Notes: generated by a model from the sequence alone, not told the origin. A stretch of 64,000 nt of DNA from Coffea arabica (GCF_036785885.1 NC_092312.1:45735239-45799238); one strand, 5' to 3'. Counted from the first letter of the stretch, positions 44,755-57,291 are shown. Numbers and translations: made by a program.

Positions 44755-46302
44755 TGTGACGGCCCCACCTCCCCCTAGGGCGTACCCCAGGGTTCAGCGG
44801 GTCGCCTGCGCAGCTCTCGCCAGGACTCACTCACTATGGAACTCAAATCATGTATATACATCCATAGACAATAGATGCTCAAGTAAAAGATAAGAAACTT
44901 CTACACACCAGAAGTCTTGGCGGCACTGGAAAGCTAAGACAGGGCAATAAAACTTTCATGTTTTAACAATTGGTTAAATCTGAACGGATTATAGTGAACA
45001 AACACAACCAAAGAGACTAAACTGTCCACGCGGAATTCTGGAAAGTAACCTAGATCAGTGAGGGTATTTTCGTCTTTTCACAAGCTACGTTGCTCCGATT
45101 GAGCTGAAATTTTGTGGAAAACTATAAAATATCATTCTCTACAACTTTCATGTTTTATGCCAAGCCCAATTCGGCCTCTAACTAGGTGATATAGAAACGG
45201 GCAGAACTGAATTTTCAAGTCCCTGAAATCTGGAAATTCTTGAAATCAAATGCTAATTTCTTTATTTTTGGCTTGCTTCACCATCTTAACTTCCCATATT
45301 AGACTTTAAACATCAAAGCCCCAAATTTTAAGCACTAGAAAAATCATAGGAAAGCTGAAAAATATTCCAATAAAATGGAAAATCATGACCCAAGCCTCTA
45401 TTTCACCACATACCTCAATAATTCAACCATATGTGACATATTTAGCAACTAATCATGCATTTAATCGGAGAATCAAGGTTCTAGCATATATACCTTTCCA
45501 AGGCAACTAGAAACAAGTGTTCAAGGTCTTTGTTCCTCAAGAAAATTACACCGGTAGGTAGCACTTGAGCTAGATAACAACTTAATCGGAGTAGATTTGC
45601 GCGAATAGAAGAAACTTTTCAAGATTTGGAGAAGAAATGAAGGAGAATGAGATGAACTCTCTTTGTCTCTCTCTCTCTCTCTCTTATTTCGGCCAAGGAG
45701 AAGAAAAAATGAAGAAGAATGAGCTAAGTTTGTAAGATAAGAAAGCAAGAAGATTAGGATTAATTTGGACCACAAGTTTAGGCAACACTTGGCTTGATTT
45801 CCACCACAAAATTTTCTCTTTCTTTCCTTGCATTTTAGCCACAAATTTCGGTCAAGAGGTCATCATGAGAGAGGAGATATTTTGCTCCATTTGTAATAAA
45901 CTTGTATGGCAAGAAAGTGGTGGTCAAGTGGTGGTTCAATCGGTAGTACGCGGTACACGTCGGTGTGACGCGTTTTCTCTTAAATCGCGCGTACTAGGGT
46001 TTTTACTTCCAATTCACTAATTTTTTATCATTGCTTCTAACCACATATTATTTCTCACTTAAAAGTCACTCTTAAGCACCAAATTTGATCCTTACTCGGT
46101 ACCGGATAATTATACTGCGGTTACACGAAAAATCCGATTTCACCTTGAATTGAAAACGAATAGGAAAACCCTAATTTCCTAGGGTCATTGGCACTTTTCT
46201 AGGGTGATTGAACCATGGATAACATGAAATAATAATTTCCAAATAATTTTCAAATAAAAGGGAATTTTTGAGAAATATGCAAGGAATTTGCAAGCCCTCA
46301 CA
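44755..46302 (-). repeat. Element E 5' LTR (complete)
   Basis: 1548 bp on the minus strand, from TGTGAGGGCTTGC at 46302 to CCGTCACA at 44755. Its early part is related to LTRs B and G; it is much shorter than B and lacks the covarying hairpin. Two copies of the 185-bp motif (cores near 44951 and 45143, 192 apart) and the UNCG hairpin (44773-44792) are present. Confidence 0.9.
44773..44792 (-). other. UNCG-loop hairpin at LTR E end
   Basis: CCCUGGGG and CCCUAGGG pair over 8 bp (one G-U) around UACG, the most complete version of this fold in the window. Confidence 0.6.
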
Positions 46303-48213
46303 GTGGACGGGTTTGCAGTATATGCGGACGCGTCGCGAGAGGGATTGGGATGTGTATTGATGCAGAACCGGAATGTGATTGCTTTCGCGTCTAGGAAATT
46401 GAAGCTTCACGAGCAGAACTACCCGACTCACGATCTGGAATTAGCCGCAGTGGTCTTTGCACTGAAAAAGTGGAGGCATTACCTATATGGGGTGACTTTC
46501 GAAGTGTATTCGGATCACAAAAGTCTTAGATACCTCTTTTCCCAGAAGGAACTAAACTTGAGGCAACGAAGGTGGATGGAATTTCTGGAAGATTACGACT
46601 GTACAATCAATTACCATCCGGGAAAGGCAAATGTGGTAGCAGATGCCTTGAGTCGTAAGGTGCAAGTAGCAGGGCTAATGATTAAGGAGTGGGATTTGCT
46701 AGAATCCGTGTGCGAGTGGAAACCCTGTCTAGGGAGCCATAAGGTGATATTTAGCAATGTTAGGGTTACCTCCACTCTACTGGAACGTATTAAAGAGGCA
46801 CAAAAAGAAGATTTGATGGTACAGAAATGGAGAGAGAAAGTGGATAAGGGAGAAACTACGGACTTTAATTTGAGTCCTGAGGGTATTTTAAAATATCGGA
46901 ACCGAATAGTGGTACCGAAGGTGGAGTCGTTGAAAATGAAGATTCTGGAGGAAGCTCATCGGTCCAAGTATACAATCCATCCGGGCAGCAGCAAGATGTA
47001 TCAAGACCTAAAAGGAACCTATTGGTGGGACAACATGAAGAAGGAAGTCGCTCAGTACGTGCAGAAATGTCTCATTTGCCAGCAAGTGAAGGCAGAGCAT
47101 CAAAAACCATCGGGTCTGTTACAACCCTTGGAGATACCCGAATGGAAGTGGGAAAACATCACAATGGACTTTGTTTCAGGATTACCAAGGACGCAAAGGG
47201 GACATGATGCCGTTTGGGTGATCGTTGATCGATTAACCAAATCGGCCCATTTCTTGCCGGTGAACATGAAGTATTCAATGGACAAGTTGGCCCGACTATA
47301 CATGGACGAGATAGTAAGACTGCATGGTGTTCCTATAAGCATCGTCTCCGATCGGGATCCACGGTTTGTATCTCGGTTTTGGCAGAAGTTTCAAGAAACC
47401 CTGGGGACGAAACTCAATTTGAGCACGACCTATCATCCTCAGACGGATGGACAGTCAGAGCGGACGATTCAAACTCTCGAGGACATGTTACGAACGTGCA
47501 TTCTGGACTTTGGAGGCAACTGGGGTCAGCACATGACCTTAGTAGAGTTCGCGTACAACAATAGCTTCCATTCGTCGATTCGTATGGCTCCGTACGAAGC
47601 TCTCTACGGACGCATGTGCCGGTCACCGATTTACTGGGACGAAGTTGGCGAAAAGAAAGCACTGGACCCGGCAACTATTCCATGGATGGAAGAGGCTCAC
47701 GAGAAGGTCAAGTTGATACGGCAACGACTTCAAACAGCTCAGAGTCGACAAAAGAGCTACGCAGATAACCGAAGAAAAGATTTGGAATTTGAAGTTGGAG
47801 ATCATGTATTTCTCAAAATCACACCCTTACGAAGTCTTACAACGGGTAAAGGAAAGAAGCTTCAACCGCGGTACGTCGGACCCTACAAGATCCTTCAGAG
47901 GGTTGGAGCGGTCGCGTATCGATTGGAACTGCCATCCAGTCTATCTCGAATCCATGATGTATTTCACGTCTCGATGCTAAAGAAGTATCATCCAGACCCA
48001 TCCCATGTATTGCAACCGGAGGAGATTGAAGTGGACGAATCACTGGCTTATGAAGAGAAACCGGTCCAAGTGCTCGATCGAAAAGTCAAAGAGCTCAGAA
48101 ACAAGCGGATTCCGCTAGTGAAGGTGCTATGGAGAAACCACGGAGTTGAGGAGGCTACCTGGGAGATGGAAGAGGAAATGCGAAAGAAATACCCAAACCT
48201 TTTCGGGAATTAA
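46303..48213 (+). pseudogene. Element D pol, RNase H to chromodomain (5' truncated)
   Basis: 636 codons open to TAA at 48211. RNase H (Asp 46327), integrase zinc site, catalytic core with Asp 47167, Asp 47350 and Glu 47458 (D-x35-E), GPF/Y module and chromodomain (about 48061-48201). Very close to element A over the same span. The first residues are replaced by element E, whose LTR happens to give an open lead-in from 46288. Without gag, protease, RT and promoter it is not a working gene, though the domains left look sound. Confidence 0.92.
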
Positions 48214-48256
48214 GGTGAGAAATTTCGAGGACGAAATTCTTTTAAGGGGGGGAGAG
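48214..48256 (+). other. Element D palindrome and polypurine tract
   Basis: AATTTCG-AGGA-CGAAATT lies at 48221-48238, here after the stop codon. AAGGGGGGGAGAG (48244-48256) precedes the LTR. Confidence 0.85.
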
Positions 48257-48907
48257 TGTGAGAACCCGTAAAACCCTAATATTTTTCCTAGGGTTTATTA
48301 CCCCTTAATTGCATAATTTTTGTATTTTCTGGCTTAGAAATATTTTTCTGGTAGATTTTATGAGCAGTTCTAGTTTCTAGATGATTTTTCTAGCATTGGT
48401 GAATTTTTGGAAAATTAAGGATATATAATGGACGTGGGACCCACTAGTGCGAAAAGTTCGGAAAAATTCGGCCAATAAGGTTAAGTTTTGGATACTGTGT
48501 AAAATTTATCGGGTGTTAAGAGATAAGTAGGGTGTGTGAAATGATTGATGTGGGAGAGAAAAGAAAGGATAGGAATGCATTTATGAGAGTGACAAGTGTC
48601 ACTCTACCATTGGGTTTGACTTAAGAAACACTATTCATACTTTTGACTATTTTTGACTAAGTGTTAAATACTTCAAAAAAATCATAAAAATTCACCATCT
48701 CTTACCTCTTGTTGGCCGGCCATCCCAAGCTCAAGAAGGAAGAAACTCCATCAACTTTCAAGCTTCCACTTGGTTCAATCTTCCACAAACAAGAGCCTAA
48801 ACTAGGTTCCACTCCATAAAATCCTTTCTTCTAGTGCTAGTAAGTGTCTTAGTGAAGTTTGTTTGAAGGTCTAAGGTGGCCAACATCTCTACATCTCTTG
48901 TTCTTAG

Positions 48908-50608
48908 GTAAGTGATGTTTGACTACTCCCTTACACTTAATGATGGTTATTTTGTGCCTAATGGTGGCTTGAGTGATGGAATGTGTGATTTATTTCTTGA
49001 TTTGAAGTGTTTTGGTGAAGTTTTCAATTTTATGATGAATTTTCTGGTTTAATATGAATGGGATGTTGTGGCTATCTTTGATGATTGGCAATGGACTATA
49101 ATGACTCTTGTAGGTGTGAATTGTTGATAATTGCAACCAATTTTAGATTTGGAGTGAATTGAGAAAAGTTAGGGTTCATAATCCCCTAATTCTGTCCGGT
49201 TTTAGATCATAGGGTTAGAGGCCGAATTGGACTTTACTCAAAACATGAAAGTTGTAGGTATGGATGTGTTTGAGGTGCCTGTAAAATTTCAGGTCATTTG
49301 GATTAGTGTAGAGTGAGTTATGTCGGAATTACTGTGGCTGTTCTGCTTTGGTCAGAATGCGAAAACTGCGTTGGTATTTGGCTATTTTGGTTGGAATCAC
49401 TTTGGATTTGGATGTTGGTGTCTTCTGATGAAATGTAGCTGGATGTCTTAGCTATCATATGCCTTTGGAATTTCGGCATTTGGACTTGTATAGACTGAGT
49501 TATATCGATTACAGTTTTGTGTGTTTTGCAAACCTGTTTTGGTAATTCTGGTTTGGTATTTTGCATATTTGACCTAGTTGTGTTAGGAACTGGATTGAGT
49601 GGCCTTCTACATTGTTGTAGCCCTATTGCTTGGCTTCGAAACGGTGGGTCTTACACCCCCATCCGATAGTCGTAGGGAAATTGACGCCATTACCGCAAAA
49701 TAAGGGCAAAACAGTTTTTCTATTCGGGGCCAAGACTAATGCTATTTCTAATTTCTGGTTTGCTATCATGCTTATTTATGCATATGGAACCCTATTGGAA
49801 TTGTGTTTAGCATTGTTTGTGACTCGTTCTCGAGTCTCATTGTATGTGTTACATGTTTTAGGGCGTGACGGTAGCTCACGACGTCTTGGTGATCGTGGTG
49901 CATGAAACACCACTTACTTGGTTGGTGTGTATACTACTCACTTACTTGTTATAATATGGCTTTGCTCTATGTGTATTTGATGCCTTGAAGGCTTAATTGG
50001 TTATTGGAAGTGATTGAGGTGAGGGTGTACTTGACCGCCCTCACCCCTTGTAATTTCATTCATGGCTATTTACCGTATTACTGTAATACTGCACTGGTTA
50101 TATGGTACATTGAATTCCATGCATGGAAACTGAATTGGTGTCGTTTGGGCGATTGTCCAACGGCCTTACTGTATTACTGAGCTCAACCCCGTTTGGTAGT
50201 CAATTGGATCGAGCCGGCGAGGGCTTGATCGTGAAAATTGTCATGCCACGGGGACTGTACTGAGGAACCTTGTAGTAATGAGACTCTCGGTTCCGGTAAA
50301 CTCGAGTATTACCAAAATGACTGAATGGAGTGCGGGCCCGGTTGGGGTATGATGGGTGGAAGGATGGAAGTTAAGCGAGGTCTACGGTTGTTTGGTACTT
50401 TTAAAATTGACGGAGGGTCAATGAGGTTGGATCAAGATTGCAAGCGTGGAAATGGGCTCTTGAGAGCCGACCGTATCCTTTCACTGATATGCCTTACTTC
50501 GAAATTGCATACTTGAATTGAATGGTTATGCTTATGTGATCTTAACTGCTATTGTGATAGTTGCTCACTGGGCTTTAGATCATTCCGTGTCATTTGTTTT
50601 CCTTACAG
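48908..50608 (+). other. Candidate intron inside LTR D
   Basis: Donor CTTAG|GTAAGT, the plant consensus, and acceptor TTTTCCTTACAG, 1701 bp apart. Confidence 0.45.
50018..50045 (+). other. Covarying LTR hairpin, D version
   Basis: Same stem and loop as in LTR C. Confidence 0.7.
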
Positions 50609-50969
50609 GAAAATGAAACTTTTGGAAAATATTGTGATAGTTGGATGACAAGTTGAGCTCTTGTACATGTATTTTTGAATAGCTCCTTGAGGGTAAAAAC
50701 CCTAAGTGTTTTGTTTCCACCAATGTATGGTGTGTAAATGGCTTTTGGTACATGTATGAACTAGACGAATATCTTGGTTTGCCGTTTGGCTTGTAAATGT
50801 TGATTTCCAATGTATATATATGCTTGGCCGTGGTTTGGATAAATTTCGGCTTCGATTTTCGTTTTTTTTATTTTGACTTGTTTGCGCGCAATGGTAAGTT
50901 CCGGAACGTAATAGATCGACGTAAACTGAACTGTTAGTCCTGGTGAGAGCTGGGCAGGCAGTCCGCTAA

Positions 50970-50991
50970 CCTCTTTGGTTCGCCTTAGGGG
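50970..50991 (+). other. UNCG-loop hairpin at LTR D end
   Basis: CCTCT pairs with AGGGG using one U-G pair, so the stem survives a base change relative to LTR C. Confidence 0.5.
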
Positions 50992-51063
50992 AAGGTGGGG
51001 CTGTCACACCTTTGCCTGATCTGTATAAAAGAAGAAACACTAAACAAGGCAAAGGTAAGTTCG

Positions 51064-51802
51064 TTAGGAAAATAATAGGCCTTTCACTGGGTTGTTCAAG
51101 ATCAGCCCACTTTCTCTCTTTTTTTCCTTTTTACCACCCATTTCATCAGATTTTTCCATCTCTTTTTCTAGTTCAACAGCTGACCCTTTCATCTCGTGGC
51201 TTTCAACTCCCTCGGATTTTACCTCTTCAGGAACAATTCTCTCATATACCTTTTTCTCCATTCGATAACGCTCAAGCTCACTTTTCTTGTATGCTAGATC
51301 AATACAAAGCTGGTCATAAGTAAGTGATACAAGTACAAAACGATGACTATTATATAAGAAGGCATACTTATTAGTATGTCCGTCATATTTAACTTCTCGC
51401 CTCGACATCCATGCTTTGCCCAGCAACACAAGTGTCACTTGAATTGGGACTACATCACACAACACCTCATCCACATATTTGCTGATTTGAATAGGTACAA
51501 GTGTGTGCTTAGTAACCCAAACAATACCATGAGTACTCATTGTACGGTTGAAGATGATCAATGGTTGGAAGATTTAATTTCTCAACCATGATAGCACTTG
51601 CAAGGTTGACTTCACAACTCCCATCAATGGCCAAGCTACAAATTTTATCTTTGACACCGCAACGAGTATAAAACCAACCGAGCAACTGAGATTTGACGAG
51701 GTCCAATTGCTCATCTACACCACGTAATGCCACTTCTTTGACTCCCTTGGGATCAGGAAGACAATGTTGTGGGCTAGCTTTTATGCGTCTTGTATTCGCC
51801 AT
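51064..51802 (-). pseudogene. H unit 2 retropepsin remnant
   Basis: Starts at ATG 51800-51802. Active-site stretch I-D-G-S-C. The frame is lost near 51540 by a small deletion that unit 3 shares, then continues as the D-E-V-L-C-D-V-V part and a Lys/Glu-rich tail. Gypsy proteases of this type usually have D-G-G-S; one Gly is missing here. Confidence 0.75.
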
Positions 51803-52120
51803 GACGTATGAGTGATCCTACAAAAAGTTAGCAACGAAACCGAAGATATTGCCTTTCACGCTCCCTTACGTGCATCCACTCGCACTCGTGTATATGGATG
51901 TCACTCTAATGGACTTACCAAATACTTTTACCTGTTGGGTTATGTAGTTGAGACGCTCAAGTCCAATAATTGTCACCACTTTTGCCACAAGAGTAACCAA
52001 GAAGGGAAGACCCAAATGTGGGTGCAAAATGAAGTGGGAATGGACGAATTTGGAAGGCCAATAGTGGCAGACAGAAATGGAAGTGCGCCAATGGGAACAC
52101 AAAAGAAAGAAACCCTAGCT

Positions 52121-52293
52121 TCCTAAATGTCGGAGTGGGTTCCTGGAATGTAGGAGAGTATTCCTAAAATGTAGGAGAGAATATAGGAGAGTATTCCTAA
52201 AATATTAGAGAGAATATAGGAGAGTGCTCCTAAAATATAGGAGAGAATGTAGGAGAGTATTCCTAAAATGTAGGAGAGAATGTAGGAGAGTAG
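52121..52293 (-). repeat. H unit 2 minisatellite
   Basis: Same 33-bp repeat as in unit 1, about five copies with their own substitutions. Confidence 0.8.
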
Positions 52294-52753
52294 CTAAGTG
52301 AAAACAAAGGAGTTATCCTTTACTTAGTTTCCTAAATGAATTTGGAAATTAAGTAAACAACTTAGATAAAGCAAGCAATACTTGGACAGATTTGAAACAA
52401 AGAAACCCTAGTGCAAACGAAACACCAGCCGTAAGTAGAAACCCTAGTCGCCGCCCCACTTGTTTTCTTGTTGCTCAAGTGATGACTAACGACCAAGACA
52501 GATTTGGGAACACAACCTTTCAGAAAATTTCGGACAGAAATTATCGACAAACTAGACACAAACACAAAAGTGATAACACACCAACAGATTTTGTGTTCGG
52601 ATAGACATTAACGTGAACAGTATGATGAACAGTGTCATTTTTTTCTTCTTTTTTTTTTAACAAGGCAGCTGACAAAACACAAAAACCCTTCCACAGAACT
52701 ACGAAAAACAAGGATATAACGAAAGATACCTCCACCTAAGCTCTGAAGCCAAC

Positions 52754-53238
52754 TGACACGGCCCTCGATCAACTCGTTTTGAGACACGTAACACGCTTGC
52801 CTAAGGATCTAGTGAGGTTGTCCAATGCTTGGATTGTGGAACGTAAAACCAAAACGGACGACACGAATTGATTGAAAGTGGTAGAACGATGACTCCAATT
52901 GAGGTGAATACTCTAGTGGATAGGTCGGTAGAACAATCAAGGACAATACGCAAGATTGCTCAAGAACTCTTGCCAAGCAAGTTAAGGTTCAAATGCTCTG
53001 AATAAGTCAAAGAGAAATAAATCAGAATTTTATTATCAAAATTGGGTACCCGTTAACCATACAAAGTGAGCCTTTATACAGGCTAAGGGGCTAATGAAAC
53101 CCTAAGAAACTAGACAAGGAAGGTCGGCCACTCCTTGGACAAGATGGGCCGAGCCATGACTCAAATAAACTAATCTAATCCAACTCTAAGCAATTGAACC
53201 TAAAACTAAGGCCTAGGGCTTAGTCGACCAACCCTTCA
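52754..53238 (-). repeat. H LTR in unit 2
   Basis: 485 bp, same ends as in unit 1; primer-like TGGCTTCAGAGC follows at 52740-52751 on the minus strand. Confidence 0.7.
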
Positions 53239-53580
53239 TGGGCTCTCTTCTTGGGCTTGGATCATCATGTAGACAACTTGATTATCACCTTCCAAGCCTT
53301 CAATATCCCGATGGACTCCTTGTTGGTCTTAAACATTTCGCACAAGAGCTTGAAGGGACTCCTTCAAGTGCTTGGCCCGTGCACGTGTGACTGGGTCCAA
53401 TGGAACTCGAACTGGATCATTACTTGGGCAAAGGTCCGTGCACACATCAGTCCCCTCCACTTGAGAAGGATTTGACCTCAAATCTGGATAGAAATGGATG
53501 ATACTATAAGCGTTGGTAGTATGAACCCCAAATGTAATGCCACCACATATTAGCCCTCTTAGATTGAATGATACTTGCAT
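53236..53580 (-). pseudogene. H unit 2 polyprotein C-terminus remnant
   Basis: As in unit 1, with the same CAA to TAA stop. Confidence 0.65.
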
Positions 53581-54010
53581 ACTATGATTCGGTGCTCATG
53601 TCTCTTGGTTAGTTTGAAAATGCTCACATCCAGCCAAGAAAAACTCATGGTTTTACTCCAATGGCTCCTCTTGTTTGTATCATTCCCCTCCTCTTGAAAG
53701 CAATTTGCCCATAAATTGAAGCACGAATGGTGACAAGACGAGTTACATGCCTTTGACTCAATCTTGTTATGATGGCTATAGATGTCATCCAATGCAAAAC
53801 CCACGTGCTAAGTGGGAAAATAACCCTTGTCGAACCTTGAATCTCACAAACTATCTTCAATGTGTGCTCAACTTGATCGTTTGTGGACACGAGGTAAGGG
53901 TCCTCAAAGTGGTGTGAAGTGTATTTCATGAAATCGAACTCCGGCTAGAACGCGCTTGCAAGGCCCCATGGCGGATTTGGTGATGTTGGAGCTTCATGTG
54001 GACTAAGAGC
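53581..54010 (-). other. H unit 2: non-coding remainder
   Basis: Homologous to 41136-41571; only broken frames. Confidence 0.4.
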
Positions 54011-54357
54011 AAGACGAAAATCACAATGGCCATTGAGGTACTTGTTCTTTAAACGAACCCTTGGTACACAACCATCCCCAAAATGTAGAGTGTTCCCTTC
54101 AAGATTAGCTCGAATCAACTCCCCTTTGGTGTGGACTGATTTGAGTTGACATTGTTCCATGAATGGAGGATACCAATGGGCTTGCAAAGTCTACAATTGA
54201 TTTTGGAATGGAACGCAGTAAGAACAGCTCAACTTGCCTTTGCCTGATCTGTATAAAAGAAGAAACACTAAACAAGGCAAAGGTAAGTTCGTTAGGAAAA
54301 TAATAGGCCTTCACTGGGTTGTACAAGATCAGCCCACTTTCTCTCTTTTTTTCCCTT

Positions 54358-55030
54358 TTACCACCCATTTTCATCAGATTTTTCCATCTCTTTTTCTAGT
54401 TCAACAGCTGACCCTTTCATCTCGTGGCTTTCAACTCCCTCGGATTTTACCTCTTCAGGAACAATTCTCTCATATACCTTTTTCTCCATTCCATAACGCT
54501 CAAGCTCACTTTTCATGTATGCTAGATCAATACAAAGCTGGTCATAAGTAAGTGATACAAGTGCAAAACGATGACTATTATATAAGAAGGCATACTTATT
54601 AGTATGTCCGTCATATTTAACTTCTCTCCTCGACATCCATGCTTTGCCCAGCAACACAAGTGTCACTTGAATTGGGACTACATCACACAACACCTCATCC
54701 ACATATTTGCTGATTTGAATAGGTACAAGTGTGTGCTTAGTAACCCAAACAATACCATGAGTACTCATTGTACGGTTGAAGATGATCAATGGTTGGAAGA
54801 TTTAATTTCTCAACCATGATAGCACTTGCAAGGTTGACTTCACAACTCCCATCAATGGCCAAGCTACAAATTTTATCTTTGACACCGCAACGAGTATAAA
54901 ACCAACCAAGCAACTGAGATTTGACGAGGTCCAATTGCTCATCTACACCACGTAATGCCACTTCTTTGACTCCCTTAGGATCAGGAAGACAATGTTGTGG
55001 GCTAGATTTTATGCGTCTTGTATTTGTCAT
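54358..55030 (-). pseudogene. H unit 3 retropepsin remnant
   Basis: Starts at ATG 55028-55030. Same I-D-G-S-C site and the same small deletion near 54770 as unit 2. Confidence 0.75.
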
Positions 55031-55353
55031 GACGTACGAGTGAACCTGCAAAAAGTTAGCAACGAAACCGAAGATATTGCCTTTCACGCTCCCTTACGTG
55101 TATCCACTCGCACTCGTGTATATGGATGTCACTCTAATTGACTTACCAAATACTTTTACCTGTTGGGTTATGTAGTTGAGAAAGGCCGCTCAAGTCCAAT
55201 AATTGTCACCAATTTTGCCATAAGAGTAACCAAGAAAGTAAGGCACAAATGTGGGTGCAAAATGAAGGGGGAATGGACGAATTTGGAAGGCCAATAGTGG
55301 CGGACAGAAATGGAAGTCCGCCAATGGGAACACAAAAGAAAGAATCCCTAGCT

Positions 55354-55494
55354 TCCTAAAATGTAGGAGTGGGTTCCTGGAATGTAGGAGAGTATTCCTA
55401 AAATGTCGCAAAGAATGTAGGAGAGTGTTCCTAAAATGTAGGAGAGAATGTAGTAGAGTGTTCCTAAAATATAGGAGAGAATGTAGGAGAGTAG
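55354..55494 (-). repeat. H unit 3 minisatellite
   Basis: Same repeat family, one 33-bp unit shorter than in units 1 and 2. Confidence 0.8.
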
Positions 55495-55961
55495 CCAAGT
55501 GAAAACAAAGGAGTTATCCAAGTGCTTTACTTAGTTTCCGAAATGAATTTGGAAATTAAGTAAACAACTTGGATGAAGCAAGCAATACTTAGACAGATTT
55601 GAAAAAAAGGAACCCTAGTGCAAATGAAACCTTAGCCGCAAGTAGAAACCCTAGCTGCCGCCCCACTTGTTTTCTTGTTGCTCAAGTGATGACTAACGAC
55701 CAAGATAGATTTGGGAACACAACCTTTCGGCAAATTTTTGACAGAAATTATCGACAAACTAGACACAAACACAAAAGGGATAGCACACCAACAGATTTTG
55801 TGTTCGGATAAACAGTAACGTGAACAGTATGACGAATAGTGTCATTTTTTTCTTCTTTTTTTTTTACCAAGGCAGCGGACAAAACACAAAAACCCTTCGA
55901 CACAACTACGAAAAACAAGGATATAACGAAAGATAATCTCCACCTAAGCTCTGAAGCCAAC

Positions 55962-56445
55962 TGATACGGTCCTTGATCAACTCGTTTCGAGACACGTAAC
56001 ACGCTTGCCCAAAGATCTAGTGAGGTTGTCCAACGCTTGGATTGTGGAACCTAAAACCAAAATAGATGACACGAATTGATTGAAAGTGGTAGAACGACGA
56101 CTCCAATTGAGGTTAATACTCTAGTGGATAGGTCGGTAGAACAATCAAGGACAATACGCAAGATTGCTCAAGAACCCTTGCCAAGCAAGTTAAGGTTCGA
56201 ATGCTCTGAATAAATTGAAGAGAAATAAATCAGAATTTTATTATCAAAATTGGGTACCCGTTAACCATACAAAGTGAGCCTTTATACAGGCTAAGGGGCT
56301 AATGAAACCCTAAGAAACTAGACAAGGAAGGTCGGCCACTCCTTGGACAAGGTGGGCCGGGACATGACTCAAATAAACTAATCTAATCCAACTCTAAGCA
56401 ATTGAACCTAACTTAAGGCCTAAGGCTTTGTCGACCAACCCTTCA
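55962..56445 (-). repeat. H LTR in unit 3
   Basis: 484 bp, same TG and CA ends and primer-like site. Confidence 0.7.
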
Positions 56446-56847
56446 TGGGCTCTCTTCGTGGGCTTGGATCATCCTGTAGACAATTTGATTATCACCTTCC
56501 AAGCCTTCAATATCCCGATGGATACCTTGCTGGTCTTGAACATTTCGCACAAGAGCTTGAAGGGACTCCTTCAAGCGCTTCGCCCGTGCACGTGTGACTG
56601 GGCCCAATAGAACTTGAACTGGATCATTACTTGGGCTAAGGTCCGTGCACACATCTGTCCCCTCCACTTGAGAAGGATTTGTCCTCAAATATGGATAGAA
56701 ATGGATGATACTACAAGCGTTGGTAGTATGAACCCCAAATTTAATGCCGCCACATATTGGCCCTCTTAGACTGAATGACACTTGCATACTAAGATTCGGT
56801 GCACATGTCTCTTGGTTAGTTTGAAAATGCTCACAACCAGCGAACAA
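56443..56847 (-). pseudogene. H unit 3 polyprotein C-terminus remnant
   Basis: The longest open version, 134 codons, ending in TGA that overlaps the LTR start. Keeps the CAA that is a stop in units 1 and 2. Confidence 0.68.
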
Positions 56848-57206
56848 AAACTCATCGCTTTACTCCAGTGGCTACTCTTGTTTGTATCATTCCCCTACTC
56901 TAGAAGCAATTTGCCTACAAATTGATGCACGGATGGTGACATGACGAGTTAAATGCCTTTGACTCAATCTTGTTATGATGGCTACACATGTCATCCAATA
57001 CAAAACCCTCATGCTAAGTTGGAAAATAAACTTTGTCGAACCTTGAATCTCACAAACTATCTTTAATGTATGCTCAACTTGGTCATGAGGTAAGGGTCCT
57101 CAAAGTGGTGTGAAGTGTATCCCATGAAATTGAACTCCGGCCAGAACACATTTGCAAGGCCCCAAGGCGGATTTAGTGATGTTGGAGCTTCATGTGGACT
57201 AAGAGC
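56848..57206 (-). other. H unit 3: non-coding remainder
   Basis: Homologous to 41136-41571; no domain recognised. Confidence 0.4.
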
Positions 57207-57291
57207 AAGCCGAAAATCAGAATGGTCATTGAGGTACTGGTTCTTTAAACGAACCTTTGGTACACAACCATCCCCAAAATGTGGAGTGTTC
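57207..57291 (-). mobile_element. Array H unit 4, first part
   Basis: Cut by solo LTR F; continues at 60601. Confidence 0.75.

Larger units (their letters stand above)
41797..51008 (+). mobile_element. Element D: chromovirus with 5-bp target duplication, holding antisense element E
   Basis: Flanked by CCTTT at 41792-41796 and 51009-51013 within array H. It keeps the first 1030 bp of the 5' LTR, then element E, then pol from RNase H on, a polypurine tract and a full 3' LTR. Gag, protease, RT and most of the 5' LTR are gone. The preserved LTR parts differ at about one base that I noticed, so insertion was recent. Confidence 0.92.
48257..51008 (+). repeat. Element D 3' LTR (complete)
   Basis: 2752 bp, from TGTGAGAACCCG to CTGTCACA. 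GGCCGGCC near 48713, donor (48908), acceptor (ending 50608), 185-bp motif copies at 49249, 49431 and 49612, covarying hairpin (50018-50045), palindromic XhoI motif with one change (50295-50313) and UNCG hairpin (50970-50991). Same family as LTR C. Confidence 0.95.
51014..54010 (-). mobile_element. Array H unit 2, remainder
   Basis: Continues the unit cut by element D at 41796. It holds, on the minus strand, LTR at 52754-53238, leader, minisatellite and retropepsin remnant. Confidence 0.8.
54011..57206 (-). mobile_element. Array H unit 3
   Basis: Complete unit of about 3196 bp with no later insertion. It is the best reference for the family. Confidence 0.82.

Noticed and set aside
46288..46302. 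An in-frame lead-in to D pol from the E LTR, which might be a new fusion gene
   Set aside because: Only five codons long, with no promoter or ATG context; it is a chance open stretch at the joint.
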